The position numbers were made by a program, and so were the translations under genes. From Flavobacterium cheongpyeongense (GTDB taxonomy: Bacteria; Bacteroidota; Bacteroidia; Flavobacteriales; Flavobacteriaceae), in assembly GCF_003202435.1 (NCBI RefSeq), contig NZ_QJHK01000027.1, positions 1 through 60,351 of the forward strand: a stretch of 60,351 bases of DNA, written 5' to 3'. Each line of letters begins with the position of its first letter. Within the stretch, counting starts at the first letter, position 1. Below are positions 52,198-60,245 of this stretch, one piece after another. A model generated the notes under the pieces. That model made no database searches and had not been told where the DNA came from. It saw only the letters and a program-made list of their open reading frames with translations.

Positions 52198-53121
52198 TTA
52201 TTTATCTTCTTCAACAAGAACAACTTCGTATTTATCTTTGCCATCAACCTGAACAGGCTGGTAGTAAGTTTCTCCAAATTTTATGTATTTTACATCTCCA
52301 ATAGTAACTTCTTCACCACCTTCCGGAAGACTATCAACCAAAGTTCCTGCAGTTGGCGCTACTACTCTATATTCATTTCCGTCTTTTTCATAATAAGTGC
52401 CGCCGTAATAATAATTGTTTACTGTACCGGTATAAACCGTTTGCGCTCCGTTGGGGATATTATTTACAATTCCTCCAACAGGGGCAGGTACTACTTCATA
52501 ACCACCATTGTACGGTGCATACCAAACTCCCTGATCGTAATGATATGGTGTGCTTTCTATGTTAATTACAATTGCCGTAACAGCCAGGGTTGTTGCAAAA
52601 AATCCCCATGGGTGCCAAACCGGTCCCCAGTAATAAGGTCTGTATGGATGATAGTAATACGGATGGTACGCATGATATCTATAACCGCCATATCTGTAAG
52701 CCGGACGTGTATAGACTACCGTATTTCTTCTTACAATTGTATTGCGATTGTTGCGAATACGAATATTGTTATTTACGTTAATGGTAACGTTGTTTTGGCT
52801 TCTATTTACAGTATTCCTGCGAATGTTCGTGGTTTTATTATTTCTGTTAGTTGTAAAAGCAGCTCTGTTGTTAGTGAATTTTTTATCTCTAATTTTTGAT
52901 ATTGGGGCATTTGATGGCATTGCTGCCCTATTACCATTAAGAGTTTTGTTAACTGTAGAAATTTTGTTGTTTACAGATGGTCTGGCATGTATTGATCTTT
53001 CAGTTTTTTGTGTTCTGCCATTGTCGCGACGTTGTGCGAAGCCATCTGTTGAGATCAGAAAAAATGATCCTGTCATACCTATCAGAATCATCTTTTTAAG
53101 GGAATTTAGAGTGGTTTTCAT
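52198..53121 (-). CDS. DUF6515 family exported protein
   Basis: This 307-residue secreted or envelope protein has a signal peptide (IGMTGSFFLISTDGFAQ), then an Asn/Arg-rich low-complexity region (about 35-130). A Tyr/His/Pro-rich stretch (YRYGGYRYHAYHPYYYHPYR, then PYYWGPVWHPWG), one hydrophobic segment (FFATTLAVTAIVINI) and a C-terminal repeat region follow. The last has three related units (YEVVPAPVGGIVNNIPNGAQ; YRVVAPTAGTLVDSLPEGGE; YYEKDGNEY). This layout is that of DUF6515. Function unknown. Confidence 0.85.
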   Translation of the reverse strand: MKTTLNSLKKMILIGMTGSFFLISTDGFAQRRDNGRTQKTERSIHARPSVNNKISTVNKTLNGNRAAMPSNAPISKIRDKKFTNNRAAFTTNRNNKTTNIRRNTVNRSQNNVTINVNNNIRIRNNRNTIVRRNTVVYTRPAYRYGGYRYHAYHPYYYHPYRPYYWGPVWHPWGFFATTLAVTAIVINIESTPYHYDQGVWYAPYNGGYEVVPAPVGGIVNNIPNGAQTVYTGTVNNYYYGGTYYEKDGNEYRVVAPTAGTLVDSLPEGGEEVTIGDVKYIKFGETYYQPVQVDGKDKYEVVLVEEDK

Positions 53122-53157
53122 TTTTATTGTATCTATTGGTTATATAGGTTAGATAAA

Positions 53158-53165
53158 CAAAAGTA
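53158..53165 (-). promoter_or_regulatory. -7 promoter element for the DUF6515 gene
   Basis: TACTTTTG on the minus strand matches TAnnTTTG, 36 bases before the DUF6515 start. Confidence 0.5.
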
Positions 53166-53413
53166 GTTTTGGTTTAAACTTCCCTGTGAAATTGATTGTT
53201 CTTTTTGAAACGGAGTAAGTAATTATAAATGTTGGCTCAGAAGGAACAATGTAGATTTTTTTGTTTTTATAACTATTTGTTTTAAAGTGAATTATGTCTA
53301 ATGTACTCATTGTAATTTCAAATTTATTGAAAATAGTGTTCGGGATTTTGATGCTTGGATTAAACTATAAAATTTGTTTTTTGTAAAAAAGGGTCATTTT
53401 CAAGTATTATAAT

Positions 53414-53421
53414 TAAATTTG
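53414..53421 (+). promoter_or_regulatory. -7 promoter element for pyrD
   Basis: TAAATTTG matches TAnnTTTG, 27 bases before the pyrD ATG. Confidence 0.55.
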
Positions 53422-53448
53422 CAACCGAAAAAATAACAATCTCTCACC

Positions 53449-54483
53449 ATGTATAAATTGCTAATCCGCCCGATACTTTTTTGTTTTGATCCTGAAGAAG
53501 TACATTACTTTACTTTTTCATTTGTAAAATTCATTTCAAAAATTCCGGGAGTTTCATCAATTATACGATCTATTTATGAAGTAAAAGATACTCGTTTAGA
53601 AAGAGAGGTTTTTGGAATCAAATTCAAAAATCCGGTTGGACTTGCAGCAGGATTTGATAAAGATGCGAAGCTGTTTAAAGAACTTAGCGATTTTGGTTTT
53701 GGTTTTATCGAAATTGGAACTGTAACTCCGGTTGGTCAGCAAGGAAATCCAAAGAAACGTTTATTTCGATTAAAAGAAGACCAGGCAATTATTAACCGAA
53801 TGGGGTTTAATAATGGTGGAGTTCTGGAAGCTGTTGAGCGTTTAAAAAAGAATTCAGGTGTTTTAATCGGAGGAAATATTGGAAAAAATAAAGTAACGCC
53901 CAACGAAAATGCTGTTGACGATTACATTATTTGTTTTGATGCGTTATTCAATCATGTAGATTATTTTGTTGTGAATGTAAGTTCTCCCAATACCCCCAAT
54001 TTAAGGGCTTTACAGGATAAAGAACCTTTGACGGCATTGCTTCAGACCTTGCAGGATAGAAATGTAGAAAAACAAAAAACAAGCAGTCAGAAAGTAAAAC
54101 CAATTCTTTTGAAAATCGCTCCGGACTTAACAGATGACCAGTTATTAGATATTATTGATATTGTGAAAACTACTCAGATTGCCGGTGTAATTGCAACAAA
54201 TACAACCATTTCAAGAGATGGTTTACAGTCTGATAACCAGTTAGAAACAGGAGGTTTGTCAGGGAAGCCATTAACAAAGCGTTCGACAGAAGTCATTCGT
54301 TTTCTTTCTGAAAAAAGCAATAAAGCATTTCCGATTATAGGAGTAGGAGGGATACATTCTGCCGATGATGCGATCGAAAAACTGAATGCAGGTGCAAGTT
54401 TAGTACAATTGTATACTGGTTTTATTTATGAAGGACCAGCTTTAATAAAAGCAATAAACAAGAAAGTTTTAGGACAATTGTAA
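53449..54483 (+). CDS. pyrD: Dihydroorotate dehydrogenase, class 2 (quinone-dependent)
   Basis: This 344-residue FMN enzyme of pyrimidine synthesis oxidises dihydroorotate and passes electrons to quinone. The N-terminal helical extension (MYKLLIRPILFCFDPEEVHY) that docks to the membrane marks class 2. Other motifs are PVGLAAGFDKDA, GFGFIEIGTVTP, INRMGFNNGG, VNVSSPNTPNLR (catalytic Ser), ATNTTISRDG and IGVGGIHSADDA. It overlaps the 3' end of the convergent DUF3307 gene by 15 bases. Confidence 0.96.
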   Translation: MYKLLIRPILFCFDPEEVHYFTFSFVKFISKIPGVSSIIRSIYEVKDTRLEREVFGIKFKNPVGLAAGFDKDAKLFKELSDFGFGFIEIGTVTPVGQQGNPKKRLFRLKEDQAIINRMGFNNGGVLEAVERLKKNSGVLIGGNIGKNKVTPNENAVDDYIICFDALFNHVDYFVVNVSSPNTPNLRALQDKEPLTALLQTLQDRNVEKQKTSSQKVKPILLKIAPDLTDDQLLDIIDIVKTTQIAGVIATNTTISRDGLQSDNQLETGGLSGKPLTKRSTEVIRFLSEKSNKAFPIIGVGGIHSADDAIEKLNAGASLVQLYTGFIYEGPALIKAINKKVLGQL

Positions 54484-55185
54484 AAGAAGTGCCTGAACGA
54501 TTAATCCAGCCAATACTGCAATCCCAAAACTGATTAGCGTACCAATTAAAACATATTCGGTTAGTTTTCGGTCTTTGGCCTCGTTTAAATCTCCAAATCT
54601 AAAAATAGATTTTGCAGCCAATAAAAAACCGATGGCTTCAAAATGGCCGGTTAAAATAAAACAAAAGATAAATAAGCGTTCTAAAATACCAATGTCATTT
54701 CCTGCGTTGGCAAGTGAATTATCTGTAGGTGAATTTTCATTTTCCGGACTCCAAATAGATATGATGGTTTTAATTATAATGGAAACTGGTTTGGTGATAA
54801 ATACGATTCCGGTTAATAGCATCCAAAATTCATTATTCTGCCAAAAATAAATAATACTTTTATTTCCATACAGGAGCATAATTCCAATTAGAATCAAAAT
54901 ATAGGCAATTTGGTCTGCAACAAACCAGCTGCGTTTTGTTTCTGGTTTCTGAAAATTTAATTTGATTGCGTCAATAACACCATGCGTAAGGGTTATTAAA
55001 AACGCATAAGGAATAAAATTGATCTCCCAAACTAAAAGCGCTGCCAGAACTCCGTGTAGCAGAATATGAAGGTACAAATAAATGCTTTTGTGTTTTTAAA
55101 TTTCCTTATCGGCTACCCATGAAGCTGGTTGCCATATAAAGTCACCTAATAAATGCACTAACAATAGTTTTATAAATAAAATCAT
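54469..55185 (-). pseudogene. DUF3307 membrane protein interrupted by a nonsense codon
   Basis: The gene starts at an ATG at 55185 that overlaps the satD stop (ATGA). It reads MILFIKLLLVHLLGDFIWQP, ASWVADKEI as DUF3307 proteins do, then meets an in-frame TAA at 55098-55096 (codon 30). The remaining ~208 codons continue in the same frame without any other defect: KHKSIYLYLHILLHGVLAAL, several membrane helices and a final helix QALLLQL. A single base change such as AAA to TAA explains it. The downstream part could start only at a weak TTG (55077). DUF3307 proteins are small multi-helix membrane proteins encoded with SatD; function unknown. Confidence 0.85.
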
Positions 55186-55796
55186 GGGGCTGTAAGTTGT
55201 TTTATTTGTGTTCTGAAATAACGATCGAAATTCATGACCAGATCAAATTGCGCGCGTTTTTGCCTACGGCTTACCGCAGCCTGATTAATGCCTAATTTCT
55301 GTCCCAATTCTTCCTGCGATAAAGTTGGATTTTCTATGGCAACAGCGACAAATTCAGCTGATTGTGCAAGCCAGCTGTCCATAAATGTTAAAGCGAGCTG
55401 AATCATTAGATTCATTTTCTCATCGATCTCATTATTTCCAGTTCGTATTGCTAAAGTTATTTTTTGTTTTTTCAAAGTTTCAAAAAGTTCGCCCGAATGT
55501 ACAAAGGCTTCACCATTACTTTCAGAGATTTTTTCGGCATTATGTGTTTTATCTCCAAAGCCAATACTCATTCTGGCATCTAATTTTACGGCTCTTAAAT
55601 GTGCTTTAATTAAAATGGCCGTTAAAAGAGCTTCTTCGGGATTTTGTATTTCAATCTGAAATTCATCACCTCTGTATACTTCCCATTGGCCGGGTGTTTT
55701 ACCAAAAGGAGCCAGAGTTCTTTTCAGGTCTTCAACCCAATTTTTAGATTTTTGTTGTCTGGAACCAATTATATCACCTGTAAGTACACTAGTCAT
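55182..55796 (-). CDS. satD: SatD-family protein with C-terminal HTH
   Basis: This 204-residue cytoplasmic protein has an N-terminal alpha/beta domain (about 1-130). It starts VLTGDIIGSRQ, and the segments EVYRGDEFQIEI and ARMSIGFGD resemble the nucleotidyl-cyclase fold as in other SatD proteins. The C-terminal segment TLSQEELGQKLGINQAAVSR is a clear helix-turn-helix (about 160-180). It is translationally coupled to a DUF3307 gene that is broken. Directly upstream lies a highly regular operator-like array, so it probably represses itself. SatD was named from acid tolerance in Streptococcus mutans; its role in Bacteroidota is unknown. Confidence 0.85.
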   Translation of the reverse strand: MTSVLTGDIIGSRQQKSKNWVEDLKRTLAPFGKTPGQWEVYRGDEFQIEIQNPEEALLTAILIKAHLRAVKLDARMSIGFGDKTHNAEKISESNGEAFVHSGELFETLKKQKITLAIRTGNNEIDEKMNLMIQLALTFMDSWLAQSAEFVAVAIENPTLSQEELGQKLGINQAAVSRRQKRAQFDLVMNFDRYFRTQIKQLTAP

Positions 55797-55831
55797 AGCT
55801 TCAAATAGAATTAAATATAAAATTTATATTA

Positions 55832-55839
55832 CAAATATA
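55832..55839 (-). promoter_or_regulatory. -7 promoter element for satD
   Basis: TATATTTG on the minus strand matches TAnnTTTG. It overlaps the degenerate first unit of the hexamer array and is followed 35 bases later by the satD ATG. Confidence 0.6.
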
Positions 55840-55854
55840 AAGAATGTTTTTAGA

Positions 55855-55930
55855 TATTACGTTTTTATGTAATAATTAAATATATTACATTTTTTGGTAA
55901 TATATTATTTTATTACAGTTTTGAGTAATA
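55855..55930. promoter_or_regulatory. Operator array: three TATTAC-N8-GTAATA palindromes
   Basis: Three 20-bp palindromes occupy 55855-55874, 55883-55902 and 55911-55930. All have perfect six-base arms and 8-base gaps, and the spacers between units are also 8 bases, so the half-sites alternate in orientation at exactly 14-bp steps. A further TATTAC half-site at 55827 fits the same phase. The array begins just upstream of the satD -7 element and covers its -33 region, as expected for repression, and it also lies upstream of the divergent HMG-CoA lyase gene. Confidence 0.8.
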
Positions 55931-56003
55931 TATGTATATTGAAAATTATAACTTTTATTTCTTTAAAAAAGAGCCTAACTTAGCCTTTGCAAAACAATAA
56001 GCT

Positions 56004-56870
56004 TTGAATAAAGAAATCAAGATCATCGAATGTCCACGAGATGCCATGCAGGGTATCAAAACTTTTATTCCTGTAAAAAATAAGATTTCTTATCTGCAGG
56101 CTTTACTAAGGGTGGGTTTTGATACGATTGATTTTGGAAGTTTCGTATCGCCCAAAGCGATTCCACAAATGCAGGATACCGCAGAGGTTTTAGCAAAGCT
56201 CGACTTATCGCAAACAACAAGCAAACTTTTGGCGATTATAGCCAATACACAAGGTGCAGAAACAGCCTCGCAATATGAAGCTATTCAGTATTTAGGATTT
56301 CCTTTTTCTATTTCTGAGAATTTCCAGATGCGGAATACGCATAAAACTATTGCGCAGTCTTTGGTTACTCTAACAGAAATTCTTGAAATCGCAGATAAAA
56401 AAAATAAAGAAGTAGTAACCTATCTTTCTATGGGTTTCGGAAATCCGTACGGAGATCCCTGGAATGTTGAAATCGTAGGCGAATGGACAGAAAAATTATC
56501 TGAAATGGGTGTGAAAATTCTGTCACTTTCAGATACCGTTGGTAGCTCAACCCCCGAAGTAATTACCTATCTCTTTTCGCATTTAATTCCGAAATATCCT
56601 CAAATTGAGTTTGGTGCGCACCTGCATACAACACCAAACAGCTGGTTCGAAAAAATTGATGCGGCACATAAAGCTGGCTGCACACGTTTTGATGGTGCAG
56701 TTCAGGGTTTTGGAGGATGTCCAATGGCAACTGACAAACTAACTGGAAATATGCCTACAGAAAAACTCATTTCTTATTTTACGGCCAATAAAAAACATAC
56801 AGGTTTAAACTCTTTAAGTTTCGAAAGTGCCTATAATGAGGCTTCAAAATTATTCGGCAAATTTCATTAA
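56004..56870 (+). CDS. mvaB: Hydroxymethylglutaryl-CoA lyase
   Basis: This 288-residue metal-dependent lyase splits HMG-CoA into acetyl-CoA and acetoacetate, the last step of leucine degradation. The HMGL TIM barrel is shown by IKIIECPRDAMQGIKTFIP, FGSFVSPKAIPQM, LSLSDTVGSS, GAHLHTTPNSW (metal His pair) and GGCPMATDKLTGNMPTE with the catalytic-loop Cys. The start must be the TTG at 56004: an in-frame stop lies two codons upstream and the first ATG falls after the conserved ECPRD motif. It is divergent from satD across the hexamer array. Confidence 0.92.
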   Translation: MNKEIKIIECPRDAMQGIKTFIPVKNKISYLQALLRVGFDTIDFGSFVSPKAIPQMQDTAEVLAKLDLSQTTSKLLAIIANTQGAETASQYEAIQYLGFPFSISENFQMRNTHKTIAQSLVTLTEILEIADKKNKEVVTYLSMGFGNPYGDPWNVEIVGEWTEKLSEMGVKILSLSDTVGSSTPEVITYLFSHLIPKYPQIEFGAHLHTTPNSWFEKIDAAHKAGCTRFDGAVQGFGGCPMATDKLTGNMPTEKLISYFTANKKHTGLNSLSFESAYNEASKLFGKFH

Positions 56871-56877
56871 GATTTTT

Positions 56878-57023
56878 GAAGCTATTCCGGCTCTCCATTA
56901 CAAGCACTCGTGCAAAACCACTTTTTTCCATGGCTTTAAAAGAGCTTCCGCTGGGCGCTTTTTAAATCCGGGAAAAAAATGTGTTTTGCCTCTCGTGGCT
57001 TTTCATTTCCATCCGGGCTAGGC
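56878..57023 (+). repeat. Dispersed structured intergenic repeat, copy 2
   Basis: It begins 5 bases after the mvaB stop with GAAGCTATTCCGGCT and ends with TTCCATCCGGGCTAGG, identical over 16 bases to the end of copy 1 (10709-10801). The middle is longer and different. GCAAAAC near 56911 can pair with GTTTTGC near 56982, and an inner hairpin lies around AAAAGAGC/GGCGCTTTT (56937-56962). Confidence 0.65.
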
Positions 57024-57097
57024 AGTAAGGTAACGATTTCGTTAAGAGTTCAAAAAAAATCTGAATAAGTTAATAGGCAAGTTTCCAATTTATTCAC

Positions 57098-57105
57098 TAC
57101 ATTTG
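57098..57105 (+). promoter_or_regulatory. -7 promoter element for guaB
   Basis: TACATTTG matches TAnnTTTG, 26 bases before the guaB start. Confidence 0.65.
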
Positions 57106-57131
57106 CACGCAATTCAACTACAAATTGCAAC

Positions 57132-58604
57132 ATGATAGCACACAACTCCAAGATCATCGGCGAAGGTTTAACTTACGATGATGTATTATTAGTACCCAAC
57201 TACTCGAATGTGCTTCCTCGCGAAGTGAGTATCAAATCAAAATTTTCAAGAAATATAACACTAAACGTTCCAATCGTATCTGCTGCTATGGATACAGTGA
57301 CCGAAAGTGCAATGGCAATCGCTATGGCGCAGGAGGGAGGAATAGGTGTTTTACATAAAAACATGACCATCGAGCAACAAGCAGCGAAGGTTAGAAAAGT
57401 AAAACGTGCAGAGTCAGGAATGATTATAGATCCTGTTACGTTGCCAATGACCTCTACCATTGCAGACGCAAAAGCGGCTATGAAAGAATTCGGAATTGGA
57501 GGTATTCCAATTGTTGATGAAAACAGAATCTTAAAAGGAATTGTTACCAACCGCGATTTGCGTTTTGAGAAAAACAGTTCAAGACCAATCGCTGAGGTTA
57601 TGACAAGTACTAACCTGGTAACAGTTGCCGAAGGAACTTCATTAGAACAAGCCGAAGTTGTTTTGCAAGGTCACAAAATTGAGAAATTGCCGGTTGTAAA
57701 TGCAAAAAATGAATTAGTAGGGTTAATTACCTTCAGGGATATTACAAAACTTACTCAAAAACCAATAGCTAATAAAGATACATTTGGCCGTTTAAGAGTT
57801 GCCGCCGCCATTGGAGTTACTGGTGATGCTGTAGAAAGAGCAGCTGCGCTAGTTGCTGCCGGTGTAGATGCCATCATAATCGATACAGCTCACGGACATA
57901 CAGAGGGTGTTGTAAATACATTAAAAGAAGTGAAATCAAAATTCCCGCAAATAGATGTTATTGTTGGAAATATTGCAACTCCTGAAGCGGCTCAATATTT
58001 AGTAGCAAATGGAGCTGATGGTGTAAAAGTAGGTATCGGTCCTGGCTCTATCTGTACAACACGTATAGTGGCAGGTGTTGGTTTTCCTCAGTTCTCAGCA
58101 GTTCTTGAAGTTGCTGCAGCCATCAAAGGTACCGGAGTTCCTGTAATAGCAGATGGTGGAATTCGTTATACAGGAGATATTCCAAAAGCTATTGCTGCAG
58201 GTGCTGATTGTGTAATGTTAGGTTCATTACTAGCCGGAACAAAAGAATCTCCGGGCGAAACTATTATTTTCGAAGGTAGAAAATTCAAATCATACCGTGG
58301 AATGGGATCTGTTGAAGCAATGGAGACAGGATCTAAAGACCGTTATTTTCAGGATGTTGAAGATGATGTTAAAAAATTAGTTCCGGAAGGAATCGTTGGA
58401 CGTGTTCCTTACAAAGGAGAATTAAACGAAAGTATGCTTCAGTTTATTGGTGGTCTTCGTGCCGGAATGGGATACTGTGGCTCAAAGGATATTCCGACTT
58501 TGCAGGAATCAGGACGTTTTGTTAGAATTACGTCAAGCGGAATTACAGAAAGTCATCCCCATAACGTAACTATCACAAAAGAAGCTCCAAATTATTCAAG
58601 ATAA
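57132..58604 (+). CDS. guaB: Inosine-5'-monophosphate dehydrogenase
   Basis: This 490-residue enzyme makes XMP from IMP with NAD+, the committed step to GMP. The TIM-barrel start (GEGLTYDDVLLVPNYSNVLP), two CBS domains (about 95-205), AAIGVTGDAVERAAALVAAG and DTAHGH are present. GIGPGSICTTRIVAGVG has the catalytic Cys, and DGGIRYTGD and the mobile flap YRGMGSVEAM follow. Intact; single-gene unit with its own promoter and terminator. Confidence 0.97.
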   Translation: MIAHNSKIIGEGLTYDDVLLVPNYSNVLPREVSIKSKFSRNITLNVPIVSAAMDTVTESAMAIAMAQEGGIGVLHKNMTIEQQAAKVRKVKRAESGMIIDPVTLPMTSTIADAKAAMKEFGIGGIPIVDENRILKGIVTNRDLRFEKNSSRPIAEVMTSTNLVTVAEGTSLEQAEVVLQGHKIEKLPVVNAKNELVGLITFRDITKLTQKPIANKDTFGRLRVAAAIGVTGDAVERAAALVAAGVDAIIIDTAHGHTEGVVNTLKEVKSKFPQIDVIVGNIATPEAAQYLVANGADGVKVGIGPGSICTTRIVAGVGFPQFSAVLEVAAAIKGTGVPVIADGGIRYTGDIPKAIAAGADCVMLGSLLAGTKESPGETIIFEGRKFKSYRGMGSVEAMETGSKDRYFQDVEDDVKKLVPEGIVGRVPYKGELNESMLQFIGGLRAGMGYCGSKDIPTLQESGRFVRITSSGITESHPHNVTITKEAPNYSR

Positions 58605-58621
58605 TTTTAGTTTTAAATATT

Positions 58622-58663
58622 AAAAAAGGCATAAGAGTTTAATATTCTTATGTCCTTTTTTGT
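58622..58663 (+). terminator. Terminator of guaB
   Basis: GG-CATAAG pairs with CTTATG-TCC across a 10-12 base loop. A residues lie before it and TTTTTTGTTTT after it, so it could serve both converging genes. Confidence 0.8.
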
Positions 58664-58686
58664 TTTACAAAGTGTAGAAATGTTTT

Positions 58687-59568
58687 TTAAAGAGCAGCAG
58701 TCTGTTTTTCTGTTTCTCTAACTTTTTGATTTTCTAAAATCGTCTGAATAAAAGGTTTCACCTGAGTTGCAATTTCAGCTTCAGAAATATTTAGAGCTTT
58801 AGGATTAGTAGCTAGTTTTAACCACGGTTTTGAACCATCAAAATCATATTTTCCAAAAACAACGACCGGAGTTCCTTTTACTTTTACATTTTCTTTATCT
58901 TTCAAAATCCATTCGTCAGCAAATTTATAAAGATATTTGGCATCTTTTTCTAATAAACGCAAGCACGAATGCGAGGCCGGATAACCGGGTAATTCATATT
59001 GATGAAAACCAACTCCAAGTTTATTATCGATATTAAAATTCCATTTTAAATCCCATTCATCATTAAAAGTACTGGTGGTTTTTTCGGCTTTCCAATTAGT
59101 AAAAAACAGTCCGGTTGGGGTTTGATCTTTTTTTCTTCCCATATTTGTTGGTCCTGTATAAACCAATTCACCATTTTCATAAGCAGCAAAAGTTTGTGTA
59201 GGGTAGGAGAAAATAATGATTTTAGAGACCTCTCCTAAAGCCGAAACATGAAATGGAAAAGGAAGATAATAAGGTAAGTCACCGCTAAAATCACTCGGAA
59301 TTACAACCGAATCCATTTTAGCGAAATTTGCTTTGTCAGTTCTGTTTAAGGCATAAACAATATCCAATTTGCTGCTGTCGGCTTCATTAGTTTTAAGCCA
59401 TTCTTTTGTATTCTCAAAGTGATAAGAAACAGAAGATTTTGGTTTATTGTATTCAATAGTTTTGTGAGCTTTGGTTTCAGTTGCTTTTGTAGTCTCGCTT
59501 TTTTTGCAAGAGCCTAATACCAAAACCAATAAAAGGAAGATATTTGATGTGTAATATAACTTTTTCAT
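58687..59568 (-). CDS. L,D-transpeptidase (YkuD) lipoprotein
   Basis: This 293-residue lipoprotein (lipobox VLGSC, Cys at about residue 21) has a YkuD catalytic domain in its middle (about 105-255). KIIIFSYPTQTFAAYENGEL, GPTNMGRKKDQTPTGLFFTN, and the catalytic motif region FHQYELPGYPASHSCLRLLE hold the His and the nucleophile Cys. The usual SHGC is S-H-S-C here (Gly to Ser). Such enzymes crosslink peptidoglycan or attach proteins to it in the periplasm. It is convergent with guaB. Confidence 0.9.
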   Translation of the reverse strand: MKKLYYTSNIFLLLVLVLGSCKKSETTKATETKAHKTIEYNKPKSSVSYHFENTKEWLKTNEADSSKLDIVYALNRTDKANFAKMDSVVIPSDFSGDLPYYLPFPFHVSALGEVSKIIIFSYPTQTFAAYENGELVYTGPTNMGRKKDQTPTGLFFTNWKAEKTTSTFNDEWDLKWNFNIDNKLGVGFHQYELPGYPASHSCLRLLEKDAKYLYKFADEWILKDKENVKVKGTPVVVFGKYDFDGSKPWLKLATNPKALNISEAEIATQVKPFIQTILENQKVRETEKQTAAL

Positions 59569-59655
59569 ACATAGGTTTTTATCCTTGTAAAGTTATTTTA
59601 TTTGCCATTTATCTGTGTTACACAATTTTTTGAATTGTTTGTCTGATTTTCATTT

Positions 59656-60245
59656 TTAGCCTTTATTTATAAAATCTGAAATACTTTTAACCCATTCATT
59701 TTTATTTTTTTTCAAATAGTTTTCATGTCCGGTATTTTTGTAGATGTTTAATTTTTTTGGACCTTTTAGGCTTTTGAAAATCTCGTCAATTTCTTTTCGG
59801 TTTACACTTTTGTCCTTTTCACCGTACAATAATAATGTTGGACAGTTTATATTTTTTGCATATGCTGTTGGGTTGTGGCTAAATCCCCAAAAACCATTTT
59901 GAATGCCTACTCAAAAAACTAAAATTCCTGCCATAGGGAAAGTTGGTGCATTCATTTTTTTAAATCTCGCACAAACTGTTTTGTACATCGAGCCAAACGG
60001 ACATTCTATAATTATTCCTTTTGGTTTGATTTTATTATCATTAATGCATTTCATAATTGCGACCGCTCCCATAGAAGTGCCAAATAAATAGATGTTGTTT
60101 TCTCCTGTTTGAGTTATGTAATCAAAGGCAGTTTTCACTTGTTCGGCTTCTTTGTAGCCAATAGTAGTTTGATTTCCTTCAGAGTTTCCACTTCCCATGA
60201 AATCTACAAGCATAGTATTGAAACCATTGTTGTCCGATAAATAAT
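59656..60245 (-). pseudogene. Alpha/beta hydrolase broken by TGA and lacking its 5' part
   Basis: The minus strand encodes NYLSDNNGFNTMLVDFMGSG, FGTSMGAVAIMKC (Ser nucleophile elbow) and IIIECPFGSM. It then meets an in-frame TGA at 59913-59911, in a place where homologues probably have Trp (VF-W-GG). The same frame continues with GIQNGFWGFSHNPTAYAKNI, CPTLLLYGEKDKSV (acid) and KNTGHENYL (His) to a TAA at 59656. Upstream of about 60245 the sequence no longer resembles the hydrolase N-terminus and instead matches the repeat seen at the left end of the window. Confidence 0.8.

Larger units (their letters stand above)
53122..53448. other. Divergent intergenic region between DUF6515 and pyrD
   Basis: It holds a TAnnTTTG element for each gene (53158-53165 minus, 53414-53421 plus). 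No other gene or repeat is seen in the 327 bases. Confidence 0.5.

Noticed and set aside
52099..52899. 266-codon plus-strand frame across the DUF6515 gene
   Set aside because: It is antisense to DUF6515, crosses the terminator hairpin and has an implausible Ser/Ile/Val/Cys-rich composition.
55827..55930. Regular repeats upstream of satD as a CRISPR array or replication iterons
   Set aside because: Units are 20-bp palindromes with 8-base AT-rich spacers and no cas or rep gene nearby; an operator fits better.
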